Shown here piece after piece: positions 26,659 through 36,713 of a stretch of DNA of 64,000 nt. The position numbers and the translations under genes were made by a program. Source of the stretch: Sinorhizobium garamanticum (GTDB taxonomy: Bacteria; Pseudomonadota; Alphaproteobacteria; Rhizobiales; Rhizobiaceae); the NCBI RefSeq assembly GCF_029892065.1, contig NZ_CP120374.1, positions 620,001-684,000 on the forward strand. Direction: 5' to 3'. Below the pieces are notes generated by a model, which made no database searches, was not told where the DNA came from, and saw only the letters and a program-made list of their open reading frames with translations. How positions within the stretch are numbered: the stretch's first letter is position 1; each line of letters starts with the position of its first letter.

Positions 26659-29169
26659 TCAAGGTATGGGGCAAGGTCTCGCGTCCCAGATTTCGGCCGC
26701 ATATTCGGCGATCGTGCGGTCGCTTGAGAACCTTCCCGAATTCGCGACATTGAGCAGCGCTTTCCGGGTCCATGCTCGAGAATCGCCATAAAGCGACTGC
26801 AACCGCTGGTCCGCTTCCAGATACGAGGTGAGGTCCGCCAAATGCCTGAAGACGTCGCCGCTCGTCAGAAGGACATTGCGGAGCGCATCGACGACATCGG
26901 GATCATAACGGCAAAAATGCCCGGACAGGATCAGGTCCAGCACCGCGCGGGTTTCGGGTTCGTTGTCGTAGTGCCAACGCGGATTGTACCAGCCGCGGCT
27001 CCCCGCGACCTCGTCCGCCGTCAGCCCGAACAGGAAGAAATTCTCCTCGCCCGCCGCCTCGGCCATTTCGATCGTCGCTCCATCGCGGGTACCGATCGTC
27101 AGTGCGCCATTCATCATGAACTTCATGTTGCTGGTGCCACTCGCTTCATATCCAGCCGTCGAAATCTGGTTGGAGACGTCGCTGGCGGGGATGAGACGCT
27201 CCGCCAGCGATACACAGTAATCCGGCAGGAAGACGACCTTGAGACGCCCGCGCACCACGGGGTCGGCGTCTATCGTGGCGGCGAGATTGTTGAGGAATTT
27301 GATTATGATCTTCGCCACATGGTAAGCGGGCGCCGCCTTTCCCGAGAAGAAGAAGGTGCGCGGCGCTATATCGACGCCGGGATCTTCGCGGATGCGGTTG
27401 TAGAACGCCACGATCCTCAGCGCGTTCAGTAATTGCCGCTTGTATTCATGTATGCGTTTGACCTGGCTGTCGAAGATCGCCTCGGGATCGACAATGATCC
27501 CGGCGCTTGCTCTCAGCCAATCGGCAAAGCTGCGCTTCGCCATCCGCTTGGCCTCGCGCGCGGCATCGAGAAAACCGCTGTCGTCGACGAGCGGCTTCAT
27601 TTTTTCGAGTTCCGCAAGATTTGTGATCCATCCATCGCCGATGCATTCGCTTATGCAATGGGCAAGGTCAGGATTCGACATCAGAAGCCAACGTCGTGGC
27701 GTCACGCCATTCGTCTTGTTGTTGAACCGGCCGGGGAATATCTCCGCGAGGTCTTTGACGGTTGTTTCGCGCAGCAGCCTCGAATGGATCTTGGCAACCC
27801 CGTTGGTGCTGTGCGAGCCGACAATGGCAAGATTGGCCATGCGAACCAGGCGCTCGCCACCTGGCTCGATCAGGCTCGCCCGGTCGACGCGGCCCTGGTC
27901 CCCGGGGAAACGGGCGAGGATCTCGTCCCGTAGCCGCCGGTCGATCTCGAGAATGATCTCTAGGTGGCGCGGCAGCATCAATTCAAACCAGCGCAGCGGC
28001 CATTTCTCCAGCGCCTCGGGCAGAAGCGTGTGGTTGGTGTAGGCGAGACAACGCCGCGTGAGATCCCAGGCGTCATCCCAGCCCAAGTCCGCTTCATCGA
28101 GCAAGATGCGCATCAGCTCCGCAACCGCGAGGCTCGGATGCGTGTCGTTGAGCTGGATGGCTACCTTGTCGGGCAGCAGATGCCAATCGGAGTTATTCAA
28201 GCGAAAGCGCCGGATGAGGTCGGCCAGCGAACATGCGACCAGGAAATATTCCTGAACGAAACGAAGGCCCTGTCCCATGCTGGTCGAATCGTCGGGGTAA
28301 AGGACCCGCGTGACGGTCTCGGCCGTCAGCCTCTGCGCCAGCGCGCTGACGAACTCACCGGCGCTGAAGGCCTGGAAGTCGAAGCTTTCCGGCGTTGCGG
28401 CGGCCCAAAGCCGCAGCGTGTTAATAGTGCTGCCGCCAAAACCCACGATCGGCCGGTCGTGCGGTATGCCGAGCAGGTGGGACGGCATACCGACATACGC
28501 CCGCAAATTCCCGCCGCGAACCTCGAAGGAGCAGCCAAGCCTGATCTCCACCGCATCCTGCGGTCGGGCGACCTCCCAAGGATCCGGCCGGCGCAACCAG
28601 TTGTCCGGCTGCTCGCGCTGCCAGCCATCGACAATCGTCTGCTTGAAAATCCCATATTCGTAGCGCAGCCCGTAGCCCATCGCCGGCAGTTGCATGGTCG
28701 CCATCGAGTCCAGGAAACAGGCCGCGAGCCGGCCAAGACCGCCATTGCCCAGACCGGCGTCGGGCTCCTCGGCGAGTATGGCCAATTCGTCTATATGCTT
28801 CTGTTCGAACAGCCGCCTGGCGAGGGGGCCGAGACCGAGATTGAGAATGTTGTTGCTGAGTGATCGCCCGATCAGGAACTCCATGGACAGATAATAGACC
28901 CACTTGGGTTTCTCTCTGCCGTAGGTGTGCTCCGTACGTTGCCAGCGCTGCGAGAGCACATCTCTGACCGATCGGGCAATCGCCTCGTAACGCTCGCGGC
29001 TGCCTGCGTCCTCCGGGGCGATAACGTTGTCGAAGAGTAAATGACGCTCATAGAGCCCGTCGTGGCTTCCCCTGAATTTGATCGGCCCGCAGCCATAGTA
29101 TGTGGGCAACTCGTGCGAGGTGGGAGACTTGGAGTTTTGCGGCCGGGCCTCTGCTTTCTCGTTGCTCAT
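26659..29169 (-). CDS. glgP: Glycogen/starch/alpha-glucan phosphorylase
   Basis: 836 residues, full length for family GT35. N-terminal GREKPKWVYYLSMEFLIGRSLSNN, GNGGLGRLAACFLDSMAT in the first domain, the GFGGSTINTLRLW segment, and the pyridoxal-phosphate block EASGTSNMKFMMNGALTIGT near residue 675 whose Lys binds the cofactor. It releases glucose 1-phosphate from glycogen. It is transcribed against the phosphoketolase unit. Glycogen use together with the GH94 phosphorylase, aldolase and phosphoketolase suggests mobilisation of carbon reserves. Confidence 0.95.
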   Translation of the reverse strand: MSNEKAEARPQNSKSPTSHELPTYYGCGPIKFRGSHDGLYERHLLFDNVIAPEDAGSRERYEAIARSVRDVLSQRWQRTEHTYGREKPKWVYYLSMEFLIGRSLSNNILNLGLGPLARRLFEQKHIDELAILAEEPDAGLGNGGLGRLAACFLDSMATMQLPAMGYGLRYEYGIFKQTIVDGWQREQPDNWLRRPDPWEVARPQDAVEIRLGCSFEVRGGNLRAYVGMPSHLLGIPHDRPIVGFGGSTINTLRLWAAATPESFDFQAFSAGEFVSALAQRLTAETVTRVLYPDDSTSMGQGLRFVQEYFLVACSLADLIRRFRLNNSDWHLLPDKVAIQLNDTHPSLAVAELMRILLDEADLGWDDAWDLTRRCLAYTNHTLLPEALEKWPLRWFELMLPRHLEIILEIDRRLRDEILARFPGDQGRVDRASLIEPGGERLVRMANLAIVGSHSTNGVAKIHSRLLRETTVKDLAEIFPGRFNNKTNGVTPRRWLLMSNPDLAHCISECIGDGWITNLAELEKMKPLVDDSGFLDAAREAKRMAKRSFADWLRASAGIIVDPEAIFDSQVKRIHEYKRQLLNALRIVAFYNRIREDPGVDIAPRTFFFSGKAAPAYHVAKIIIKFLNNLAATIDADPVVRGRLKVVFLPDYCVSLAERLIPASDVSNQISTAGYEASGTSNMKFMMNGALTIGTRDGATIEMAEAAGEENFFLFGLTADEVAGSRGWYNPRWHYDNEPETRAVLDLILSGHFCRYDPDVVDALRNVLLTSGDVFRHLADLTSYLEADQRLQSLYGDSRAWTRKALLNVANSGRFSSDRTIAEYAAEIWDARPCPIP

Positions 29170-29352
29170 AGAGATGCCCCCTTAACCGTCTGTAGCGGGA
29201 CCTTCGGCCCCGGCGGCCTCAAGTGATTGGAATTGCTTTCGGTATCACGACGATGGTGGCGCGCTCGTCAGGAAGGCAGCGCCCAGCCCACAGCCTTCTG
29301 AGGAAAGGGTAAGTGCGCGGATCCCGGAGATCCGTGACCGCCCTTCGGTCCT

Positions 29353-30021
29353 CTACGACTCGTGCTTTGGAAAATGATCCACGACGCCAACGACGCCGCG
29401 GACGCTTTCGGCTGCAACGCGCGCCGCCTTCCTGCATTCCTCCGTCGAGACATTCCCCCACAAATGTACCACGCCGCTTGCTACCGTCACCGTTACATCC
29501 TGCCCTTCGAGACCGGTGTTCTCGCTTAGGCGGATCATAACGCTGCGACGGATGGCTTCGTCACCGGGCGCCGTTCCATCTGGCTTGGCGGAGATGATCG
29601 CCTCGAGAAGATCCGCGCGGCTCACAATGCCGACCACGGCACCAGCTCTCATCACCGGAAGGCGCTTGATGCCGTGCTCCTCCATCAGGTAAGCGACGCG
29701 CGCCAGTGACGTGTCCTCGTCGACAGAAACCGGATTACGGCTCATCACATCGGCGACTTTCCACGCGTTGCTCTTGATGTATAGGTTGGCCCTCTCCTCC
29801 GGAGATAAGGACTCGTCGACGAGTGTCGCGATGGCTCGATGCCCTAACTCAGTCCTTCGCAACAGGTCACCCTCGGTGATGAGGCCAACGAGTTGCCCTT
29901 CATCGTCGATGACCGGGATACCACTGATATGATTGGCGAGCATCACTTCTGCGGCCTGCTTGACGCTGTTGTCCGGCGAGACCTTGATAACTCTTATCTT
30001 CATCACGTCTCTGACCAGCAT
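29353..30021 (-). CDS. Tandem CBS domain protein with C-terminal BON domain
   Basis: 222 residues. Two CBS motifs occupy about residues 1-65 (VRDVMKIRVIKVSPDNSVKQ ... GLITEGDLL) and 90-145 (VADVMSRNPVSVDEDTSLAR ... GIVSRADLL), and a BON domain lies at about 150-218 (VTVTVASGVVHLWGNVSTEE). CBS pairs bind adenosine nucleotides or sense ionic conditions; the BON part often binds membranes. Such CBS-BON proteins are common near energy-stress genes in rhizobia. No partner enzyme is fused. It follows glgP upstream on the same strand by about 180 bases and may have its own promoter. Confidence 0.88.
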   Translation of the reverse strand: MLVRDVMKIRVIKVSPDNSVKQAAEVMLANHISGIPVIDDEGQLVGLITEGDLLRRTELGHRAIATLVDESLSPEERANLYIKSNAWKVADVMSRNPVSVDEDTSLARVAYLMEEHGIKRLPVMRAGAVVGIVSRADLLEAIISAKPDGTAPGDEAIRRSVMIRLSENTGLEGQDVTVTVASGVVHLWGNVSTEECRKAARVAAESVRGVVGVVDHFPKHES

Positions 30022-30282
30022 CGCGCGCCAACTCCCAAGTAGAATAGGGCCACAGCCTTGCCTTCCACAAAATAGCTCTCCGGCAACGCTTAGACAACTC
30101 AGGCACTCGGCGGGTTGCGTAAGCTTCTCTTGGGCCTAACCAGTCTTCGCAGGTGCCTCTCGTGGCTGCGAGGTTAAATTTCCGCTGGCCAAGAGCCCTC
30201 GCCGCGTCGTGGCGGAACGCAAGCGTGGAACGGGCCCCTGACAGCGATGACTGGGGTCTGATCGAAGGGTCAGCTAAAATAG

Positions 30283-30897
<615 letters not shown>

Positions 30898-30941
30898 TAG
30901 GGCAGGACGCGTCTGGGAACCGCGGGTCGCAACCGGGGGCA

Positions 30942-31727
30942 TCAGTCGATGATGTGATAGCCGCCATCGACGTAGAGCACCTGACCGGTTATGAGCCGCG
31001 CCGCGTCGTGGGCGAGAAAGGCGGTTGCCACGCCGACATCATCGATGTCGACGAGCTCGCGCGTCGGCGACTTGATTTTCGTCTTTTCGAGCAGCGCATC
31101 GAATTCGGGGATACCCGAAGCGGCGCGGGTCGCAAGAGCCCCGGGCGAGATAGCCTGCACGCGGATACCCTTGGGGCCGAGTTCGGCGGCGATGTAGCGC
31201 ACGGCGCTTTCGAGCGCGGCCTTGGCGACGCCCATGATGTTGTAGTTCTCCACGACCACCTGTGAGCCGTAGTAGGTCATGGTGAAAAGCGTGCCGCCAT
31301 TCTTCATCAGCGGTTCGGCGAGATGAGCCATCCGAATGAAGGACCAACAGGATATCTCCATCGTCGTTAGGAACCCCTCGCGCGGAACGTCGGTCACGCG
31401 CCCGCCGAGCGTATCCTTCGGCGAAAAGGCGATCGAGTGGACAAGGAAATCGAGCTCTCCCCAGGTCTCGCCGATGCGCTCGAAGACCGCCTCGATCTGG
31501 CCGGGAACGGCGACGTCGAGCGGCAGGAAGATCGGCGCTTCGAGCTCGCGTGCCAGCGGCTCCACATAGGGCTTCGCCTTGTCGTTGAGATAGGTGACCG
31601 CGACCTCCGCGCCGAAGGCGCGAAATGCACGGGCGCAGCCCCAGGCGATCGAACGGTCGTTGGCAATGCCGACGATGAGGCCCTTGCGGCCTTCGAGGAT
31701 CTTGGCCTTCACGGCGGGAATGGACAT
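30942..31727 (-). CDS. fabI: Enoyl-[acyl-carrier-protein] reductase
   Basis: 261 residues of the FabI short-chain dehydrogenase type: GLIVGIANDRSIAWGCA at the N-terminus, DFLVHSIAFSP in the middle, the catalytic pair in YYGSQVVVENYNIMGVAKAA (Tyr-x6-Lys), and the C-terminal GQVLYVDGGYHI. It reduces enoyl-ACP in fatty-acid elongation with NADH or NADPH. GGAGG precedes the ATG. It is the last gene of a tight operon, 18 bases after ackA. A second fabI copy outside the main fatty-acid locus, coupled to acetate genes and a PhaC-like hydrolase, suggests a lipid role during low-oxygen growth, perhaps as an electron sink. Confidence 0.92.
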   Translation of the reverse strand: MSIPAVKAKILEGRKGLIVGIANDRSIAWGCARAFRAFGAEVAVTYLNDKAKPYVEPLARELEAPIFLPLDVAVPGQIEAVFERIGETWGELDFLVHSIAFSPKDTLGGRVTDVPREGFLTTMEISCWSFIRMAHLAEPLMKNGGTLFTMTYYGSQVVVENYNIMGVAKAALESAVRYIAAELGPKGIRVQAISPGALATRAASGIPEFDALLEKTKIKSPTRELVDIDDVGVATAFLAHDAARLITGQVLYVDGGYHIID

Positions 31728-31745
31728 GAGCTCGCCTCCGGTGGA

Positions 31746-32930
31746 TCAATCTGCAGGGGTACGAATGAGCGCCAGCGTATGGCGTGCGATCATCAATTCC
31801 TCGTCGGTTGGCAGGACATGGAGCGCGACGCGGCTCTTAGGCGTGGAGATCAGCATGGCGCCGGCCTCGTTCGCCGCCGGGTCGAGTTCGGCGCCGAGCC
31901 AGGCGAGACCTTCCACGATGCGGGCGCGGATCGGAGCGGAGTTCTCGCCCACTCCCGCCGTGAAGACGAAGGCATCGATCCCGCCGAGTGCGGCCGCGAG
32001 CATCCCTGCGTTGAGCCCGCATCGATAAACGAAATGGTCGATGGCGAGTGCCGCATGCGGATCGTCGCTCGCGAGAAGATCGCGCATGTCGTTCGAGAGG
32101 CCGGAGAGCCCCTTGAGCCCGGCGTCGTGGTAGAGGAGGTCCGAGACGGCTTCTGCACTCATGCCTTTCTGGATGATCAGGTAGAGGACGACGCCGGGAT
32201 CGAGCTGGCCCGGCCGTGTGCCCATCGGCAGGCCGTCGAGTGCCGTGAAGCCCATCGTGCTTTCGATGCTCAGGCCGTCACGCAGGGCGCACATCGAAGC
32301 CCCGCTGCCGAGATGGGCGACGATCACCCGGCCCCGGGCCACTTGCGGTGCCACGTCGCGCAGCCGCTCGGCGACGTATTCATAGGAGAGGCCGTGGAAA
32401 CCGTAGCGCCGCACGCCCTGGTCATAGAAGGCGCGCGGCAGGGCGTAGCAATCCGTATGCTTGGCGTGGCCGCGGTGGAAGGCCGTGTCAAAGCAGGCGA
32501 CCTGCGGCACGTCCGCGTTGATCTCCATTGCAAGACGGATCGGCGCCAGATTGTTGGGCTGATGCAGGGGTGCGAGATCCTGGTAGCTGGCAAGGCGATC
32601 AAGCACCGTGGCATCGATCAGCACGGGCTGCGCATAATCGGGGCCGCCATGCACCACCCGGTGACCGATCGCGTGAAGCTCGAAGCCGTCGAGCGTCCGC
32701 AGCCATTCGCGCGCCGCCGCGATTGCCGCCGGAAGGTCGCGAACGGCATCCGCGGCATAGCTTCGGTCGATAAGGGGCGCGCCGTCGCCCGCCTTTGCCA
32801 GCAGATGTGGCCGGTTGCCGATACCGCCGATCTGCCCCCGCACCTCGCGCTTGAGGTCCGCGCCAGCGATCCCGAACACCTGGAACTTCAGGCTTGACGA
32901 GCCGGCATTGACGACAAGGAGCGCCTCCAT
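31746..32930 (-). CDS. ackA: Acetate kinase
   Basis: 394 residues. Characteristic acetate-kinase segments: [14 protein letters not shown] at the N-terminus, [45 protein letters not shown] and [10 protein letters not shown]. It interconverts acetyl phosphate plus ADP with acetate plus ATP, thus capturing energy from phosphoketolase or Pta. The start lies three bases after the pta stop, so it is translationally coupled in the order DUF3141-pta-ackA-fabI. Confidence 0.95.
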   Translation of the reverse strand: MEALLVVNAGSSSLKFQVFGIAGADLKREVRGQIGGIGNRPHLLAKAGDGAPLIDRSYAADAVRDLPAAIAAAREWLRTLDGFELHAIGHRVVHGGPDYAQPVLIDATVLDRLASYQDLAPLHQPNNLAPIRLAMEINADVPQVACFDTAFHRGHAKHTDCYALPRAFYDQGVRRYGFHGLSYEYVAERLRDVAPQVARGRVIVAHLGSGASMCALRDGLSIESTMGFTALDGLPMGTRPGQLDPGVVLYLIIQKGMSAEAVSDLLYHDAGLKGLSGLSNDMRDLLASDDPHAALAIDHFVYRCGLNAGMLAAALGGIDAFVFTAGVGENSAPIRARIVEGLAWLGAELDPAANEAGAMLISTPKSRVALHVLPTDEELMIARHTLALIRTPAD

Positions 32931-32933
32931 GGC

Positions 32934-33887
32934 TCAGACCGCCACTTGCGGTGCTCGCCGCCGCGCCGCGTAGAGTGCGGCTACGGCGCACGAAGCGAGA
33001 CGGGTGCGAACCGAGTCCGCTCGCGAGGTGAGCACGATCGGCACCCGCGCGCCGAGGACGATGCCGGCGGCGTCGGCGTGGGCGAGGAAGGTCAGGTTCT
33101 TTGCCAGCATGTTCCCGGCCTCGAGGTCCGGCACCACCAGGATCTGGGCGTGGCCGGCTACGGGCGACTTGATACCCTTGATCCGTGCCGCTTCCGGGTC
33201 AATCGCATTGTCGAAGGCGAGCGGGCCGTCGAGCAGGCCGCCGGTAATCTGACCGCGCTCGGCCATCTTGCAAAGCGCGGCGGCTTCGATCGTCGAAGGA
33301 ATCTTCGTCGTCACCGTCTCGACCGCCGAGAGAATGGCAACACGGGGTTCGCCGAGACCGATCGTCACCCATAGATCGATCGCATTCTGCACGATGTCGC
33401 GCTTGGCCTCGAGTTCCGGGAAGATGTTGATCGCGGCGTCGGTGATGAAGAGCGTGTCGGCGTGCCCCGGGACATCCATGATGAAGACGTGGCTGATCCG
33501 CCGCGCGGTCCTGAGACCGGTAGCGGAAGCGGCGACCTCATGCATCAGTTCGTCGGTATGGAGACTGCCCTTCATCAGGAGCTCGCCCCTGCCCTCACGG
33601 ATCATTTCCACCGCCTTCGCCGCCGCCGCATGGCTATGGGGTACGTCGATGATCTCCCGCCGACCAAGATCGAGCCGGTGTTCCGCTGCGACGTTGCGGA
33701 TCTTGGCCTCCGGGCCGACGAGTATCGGTGTGATGAGTCCCGCATCCGCGGCTTCGAGGGCACCGCGCAGCGAGGTCTCGTCACAGGGATGCGCCACGAT
33801 GGTAACTGCAGGCGCCTCCGCTTGAGCGGCGGCGATCAGGCGGTCATATTTGGACGGCTGGGGCGTCAGTGCAGTCACTTCGGACAC
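32934..33887 (-). CDS. pta: Phosphate acetyltransferase (short Pta/Ptb type)
   Basis: About 317 residues. It has the phosphotransacetylase fold without the long N-terminal regulatory region: AHPCDETSLRGALEAADAG, GELLMKGSLHTDELM, VFIMDVPGHADTLFITDAAI and the C-terminal LVVPDLEAGNMLAKNLTFLA. It transfers acetyl between acetyl phosphate and CoA. I prefer the GTG at 33887, which has AAGGAG about eight bases upstream, to a GTG at 33911 that overlaps the end of the DUF3141 gene. It is followed immediately by ackA. Confidence 0.9.
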   Translation of the reverse strand: MSEVTALTPQPSKYDRLIAAAQAEAPAVTIVAHPCDETSLRGALEAADAGLITPILVGPEAKIRNVAAEHRLDLGRREIIDVPHSHAAAAKAVEMIREGRGELLMKGSLHTDELMHEVAASATGLRTARRISHVFIMDVPGHADTLFITDAAINIFPELEAKRDIVQNAIDLWVTIGLGEPRVAILSAVETVTTKIPSTIEAAALCKMAERGQITGGLLDGPLAFDNAIDPEAARIKGIKSPVAGHAQILVVPDLEAGNMLAKNLTFLAHADAAGIVLGARVPIVLTSRADSVRTRLASCAVAALYAARRRAPQVAV

Positions 33888-33907
33888 GTCGAAAACTCCT
33901 TCCTCGA

Positions 33908-36112
33908 TCACGATGCGCCGTGATCGCGAGCGGCCTTGCGCGCGACGATCGGCACCGGTGGTTCGCTGTCGAGACCGAAAAGGGCCGCAACGCGTTGCAG
34001 TCTCTCGGCGGCGACGCCCGTCAGGGGACCGGGCGCCTCCAGCACTTGCCGAAGCGCGGCGAAGGCCGCCCGGCGTTCCTTGCTTCCTTCCGGCAGCAGC
34101 TTAGGAAGCGCCGCGAGCGCGGCCTCCTCGTCGATCAACAGCATGAAGTATTGCGCGCGCATCAGCGCCTTGAACTCGGCAAGTGTCAATTGCTTGGCTG
34201 CGGGATGGGAGCGCCGGAGCCGACGGACCGCCTCGAAGCCGCGCTCGTCGGCACCGCCGCGCGCCATACCGACGAAAAGGAGCGCCCTGGCGAGAGCCTC
34301 GCGAAGGCCACCCTCGGGCATCGCGGCCTTGAGCTCAGCGATCCGCGTATCCACGAGCGCCTGATGAAGCAGGCTTTTCGCGGCCTTGCGCGGCGGCCGG
34401 GAGGATTTCGTATCGATGCCGAGCGCAGCCTGGAGGGCGGAGGCTCCGTAGATCGTCTGGAAGGTCTGCTCCGAAAGATGCTCGGCCGCCCGACGCCAGG
34501 CCTCCAGACCGTCGACGATCTGACGAGACGCGGTTCCCTGCAGCGCCAGGAACGGGTTGTCCGAGGCGGTCGGCTTACGGTTTTCACGGACATGCTCTGC
34601 GCCGGCATCTATCCACGCCATGAAGGGGTTGCTGGAGCCGAACAGTTCATACTGGAGACGCAGCGGATGCATGCGTCGCATCGCCTCGGCCATCGGCAGT
34701 GTCGCCATAGCCCTGATCGCGGGCTGCAGATAGGTGCGGTAAAGCGCCAGGTTGATCTCCGAGACCTTCGCCGCGGCAGCGAAGCGGCGCTCGTCCTCCA
34801 AATCGTTGCCGCCGAGCGCGCGGATATCGTCAAGCGTGCGCGCCTCGCAACGCATGACCCATTCGCCAGCCACGAGGTCCCGCCCCTCGGCAACATCGCT
34901 GGCCGGCTTCAGCACCGCCTCGTAAAGGCCGGGCGGCAGCACATCGATCAGGTCGATGTTGGAGGCAAACTCGTCGTGCTCCTTCCGGGCGACGCCGGCC
35001 GAAACGAAGATACCGAGGTGCCCGATCTTCTCGTGAACGGTGTAGACGATGGTCTGGCCGTGTGCGCGGATTTCGTCAACGCTGTCGTAAAGATCCAGAA
35101 TCCAGTCGAGCGCCTGTTGCGGTGGGGTGATATTGTCACCCTTGGAGCAGAATACGACGATCGGCGAGCGGATGTTGCGCAGATCGACGGCGGTGCCGTC
35201 GGAGGTGCGTATCTCGCCTGTGGCGAGCTTGTTGCCAATGAAGAGTTCGTCGACGATGAACTGCATCTCCTCGGCGTTGAGCGTCACATGCCCTCCCCAC
35301 CAGCGTTCGAAGCCGAGATAGCGATCCGCCTCCGTGTCAATCTTCGAATAGAGATTGTACTGCTTGGTCCAGAGCGTGTTGGCGGGATTCTGGTTCTCGA
35401 AGTTCTGCACCAGCCAGGCACCGTCGAATATGCCGGCGCCGAGATCGCTGGCGAGCGCCGTGAGCCAACTGCCGCCCAGCAGGCCTCCCGAATAGCGCAT
35501 CGGATACTGCCCCTTCACGCCGGCCCAGTAGGAAAGAGGGGAGCCTGCAATGATGATCGGGCCGAAGAGTTCCGGGCGGAGCGCAGCAAGCATCATCACA
35601 GCCCAACCCGCCTGACAATTGCCGATCACGCATGGCTTGCCGTCGGCGCCGGGATGGCGGGTAATCACGGTTTCGAGGAACACTGCTTCGGCACGGGCGA
35701 TATCCTCGATCGTCTGGCCTGGGACCGGCTCGGGAAGAAACCCGATGAAATAGCAAGGGTGGCCGGCCTTCAGTGCAACGCCGATTTCGCTGTCGGCCTT
35801 GAACCCGCCGATGCCCGGTCCATGACCCGCGCGCGGATCGACAACGACAAAGGGCCGCTTCAACGGGTCGACCACGATGCCTTTGGGCGGAACGATGCGC
35901 ACGAGCGCGTAATTCACCGGCCGGGCGAGCGTGCGGCCGTCCAGAAGGAGTTCTGCCTCGTAGTTGAGCACGTGGGGCGCGACGCGCGCGGTGTGTTCCT
36001 CGTACTGTTCCGCACGCTGCCGCATGATGTCGAGAAACAGGACCGAACGCTGCCAGGCATCGATCGAATAGGCGAAGACGTCTGCGAATGTCGGGATGGT
36101 GGGCTGAGGCAT
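33908..36112 (-). CDS. DUF3141 protein, PhaC-like alpha/beta hydrolase
   Basis: 734 residues. The N-terminal half is an alpha/beta hydrolase related to polyhydroxyalkanoate synthases: VVVDPRAGHGPGIGGFK, then a nucleophile elbow with cysteine (GNCQAGWA), an acid in VFCSKGDNITPP and a histidine in EKIGHLGIFVS. The C-terminal 300 residues are helical and lack known motifs. No signal peptide. It is the first gene of the operon with pta, ackA and fabI, and the conserved FixK site at 36190 lies 77 bases upstream. Possible roles include a hydroxyacyl-CoA thioesterase or transferase; I cannot name the substrate. Genes of this kind recur beside pta-ackA in proteobacteria, as I recall. Confidence 0.85.
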   Translation of the reverse strand: MPQPTIPTFADVFAYSIDAWQRSVLFLDIMRQRAEQYEEHTARVAPHVLNYEAELLLDGRTLARPVNYALVRIVPPKGIVVDPLKRPFVVVDPRAGHGPGIGGFKADSEIGVALKAGHPCYFIGFLPEPVPGQTIEDIARAEAVFLETVITRHPGADGKPCVIGNCQAGWAVMMLAALRPELFGPIIIAGSPLSYWAGVKGQYPMRYSGGLLGGSWLTALASDLGAGIFDGAWLVQNFENQNPANTLWTKQYNLYSKIDTEADRYLGFERWWGGHVTLNAEEMQFIVDELFIGNKLATGEIRTSDGTAVDLRNIRSPIVVFCSKGDNITPPQQALDWILDLYDSVDEIRAHGQTIVYTVHEKIGHLGIFVSAGVARKEHDEFASNIDLIDVLPPGLYEAVLKPASDVAEGRDLVAGEWVMRCEARTLDDIRALGGNDLEDERRFAAAAKVSEINLALYRTYLQPAIRAMATLPMAEAMRRMHPLRLQYELFGSSNPFMAWIDAGAEHVRENRKPTASDNPFLALQGTASRQIVDGLEAWRRAAEHLSEQTFQTIYGASALQAALGIDTKSSRPPRKAAKSLLHQALVDTRIAELKAAMPEGGLREALARALLFVGMARGGADERGFEAVRRLRRSHPAAKQLTLAEFKALMRAQYFMLLIDEEAALAALPKLLPEGSKERRAAFAALRQVLEAPGPLTGVAAERLQRVAALFGLDSEPPVPIVARKAARDHGAS

Positions 36113-36189
36113 AAAAATCTACTCCTCGGCTTGACCGAAGTTCGGTCCCAATCTCTGATCGCATATAAAGCAATGCTGCCTGCCGAGCA

Positions 36190-36203
36190 TTGATCTCCAT
36201 CAA
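36190..36203. promoter_or_regulatory. FixK/FNR site upstream of DUF3141-pta-ackA-fabI
   Basis: TTGATCTCCATCAA is a perfect TTGAT-N4-ATCAA palindrome, 77 bases upstream of the DUF3141 start. The spacing suits an activator site for the minus-strand operon. Strong candidate for control by the FixK-like protein at 38645-39289 or another FixK. Confidence 0.75.
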
Positions 36204-36298
36204 AAGCAACCGAATCGGACTGAACGGCAACCGGAGGGCCTCGAAATGCGTGGCTAATAAACTGGCTCACATGGGGGCTTGTGGCCGTCCCGTGTCCT

Positions 36299-36312
36299 TT
36301 GATTGTGATCAA
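36299..36312. promoter_or_regulatory. FixK/FNR site upstream of the block scar
   Basis: TTGATTGTGATCAA is a perfect site. It matches, in position and flanks (ATCAATGCCAGC), the site at 41881 upstream of the 2-TM gene, so it belonged to the promoter of the deleted block copy. Confidence 0.72.
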
Positions 36313-36643
36313 TGCCAGCCGCATGTTTTTGCGTATCATCCTATTTGAACAATCAGTCGTGACCTTTCCTGCTTGCTTGGGAATTAAGCGTTTTCGCCGC
36401 GGCAATTGAATTCTCGCCCGGCCTTTAGAAGGGGGAGCGCAGAGATGGAACAATTGTGCTGCGGTCAACCAATTGCCGCCGTTCATCACCGCACCGGGGC
36501 AGACGGACATCCTTTTCAATGTGATGAACGTCTTTGTCCTGTCCTGCATCGCCTACGAACGCGATCTCGGCCCGAGCACCGAGGCGATCGTGCCGTTCAT
36601 CGACCGCTTCGATCCGGACGACGAGCGTGGTCGCCGATTAGAG
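36313..36643 (+). pseudogene. Scar joining the start of a 2-TM gene to the end of a DUF2950 gene
   Basis: The left part (to about 36545) parallels 41895-42146: the same leader GAGCGCAGAGATGGA and then PPFITAPGQTD(I/V)LFNVM. At about 36550 the sequence switches to a match with 50145-50236: DLGPSTEAIVPFIDRFDPDD, ending in a stop. In the window those two ends are 8 kb apart, bracketing the HlyD-SulP-PPK2-DUF3300-DUF2950 block. So this is the residue of a second copy of that block after an internal deletion. The open frame here (from a TTG at 36473) is not the frame started by the ATG at 36445, which confirms a dead locus. Confidence 0.8.
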
Positions 36644-36670
36644 GAGGATGAGGGGCGCATTCGCCTTGAG

Positions 36671-36684
36671 TTGACGCGCATCAA
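36671..36684. promoter_or_regulatory. FixK/FNR-type site at the CAX gene
   Basis: TTGACGCGCATCAA matches TTGAC-N4-ATCAA exactly. Its last base is the first base of an ATG at 36684 that opens the CAX frame, so if functional the true CAX start is further downstream. It also lies at the end of the scar ORF; chance occurrence is possible. Confidence 0.5.
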
Positions 36685-36713
36685 TGCGCTGCAAGCAGTG
36701 TAGCCGCAGTTTC

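Noticed and set aside
33869..36193. 774-codon plus-strand frame opposite DUF3141
   Set aside because: Same reasoning; the hydrolase motifs and operon overlaps are on the minus strand.
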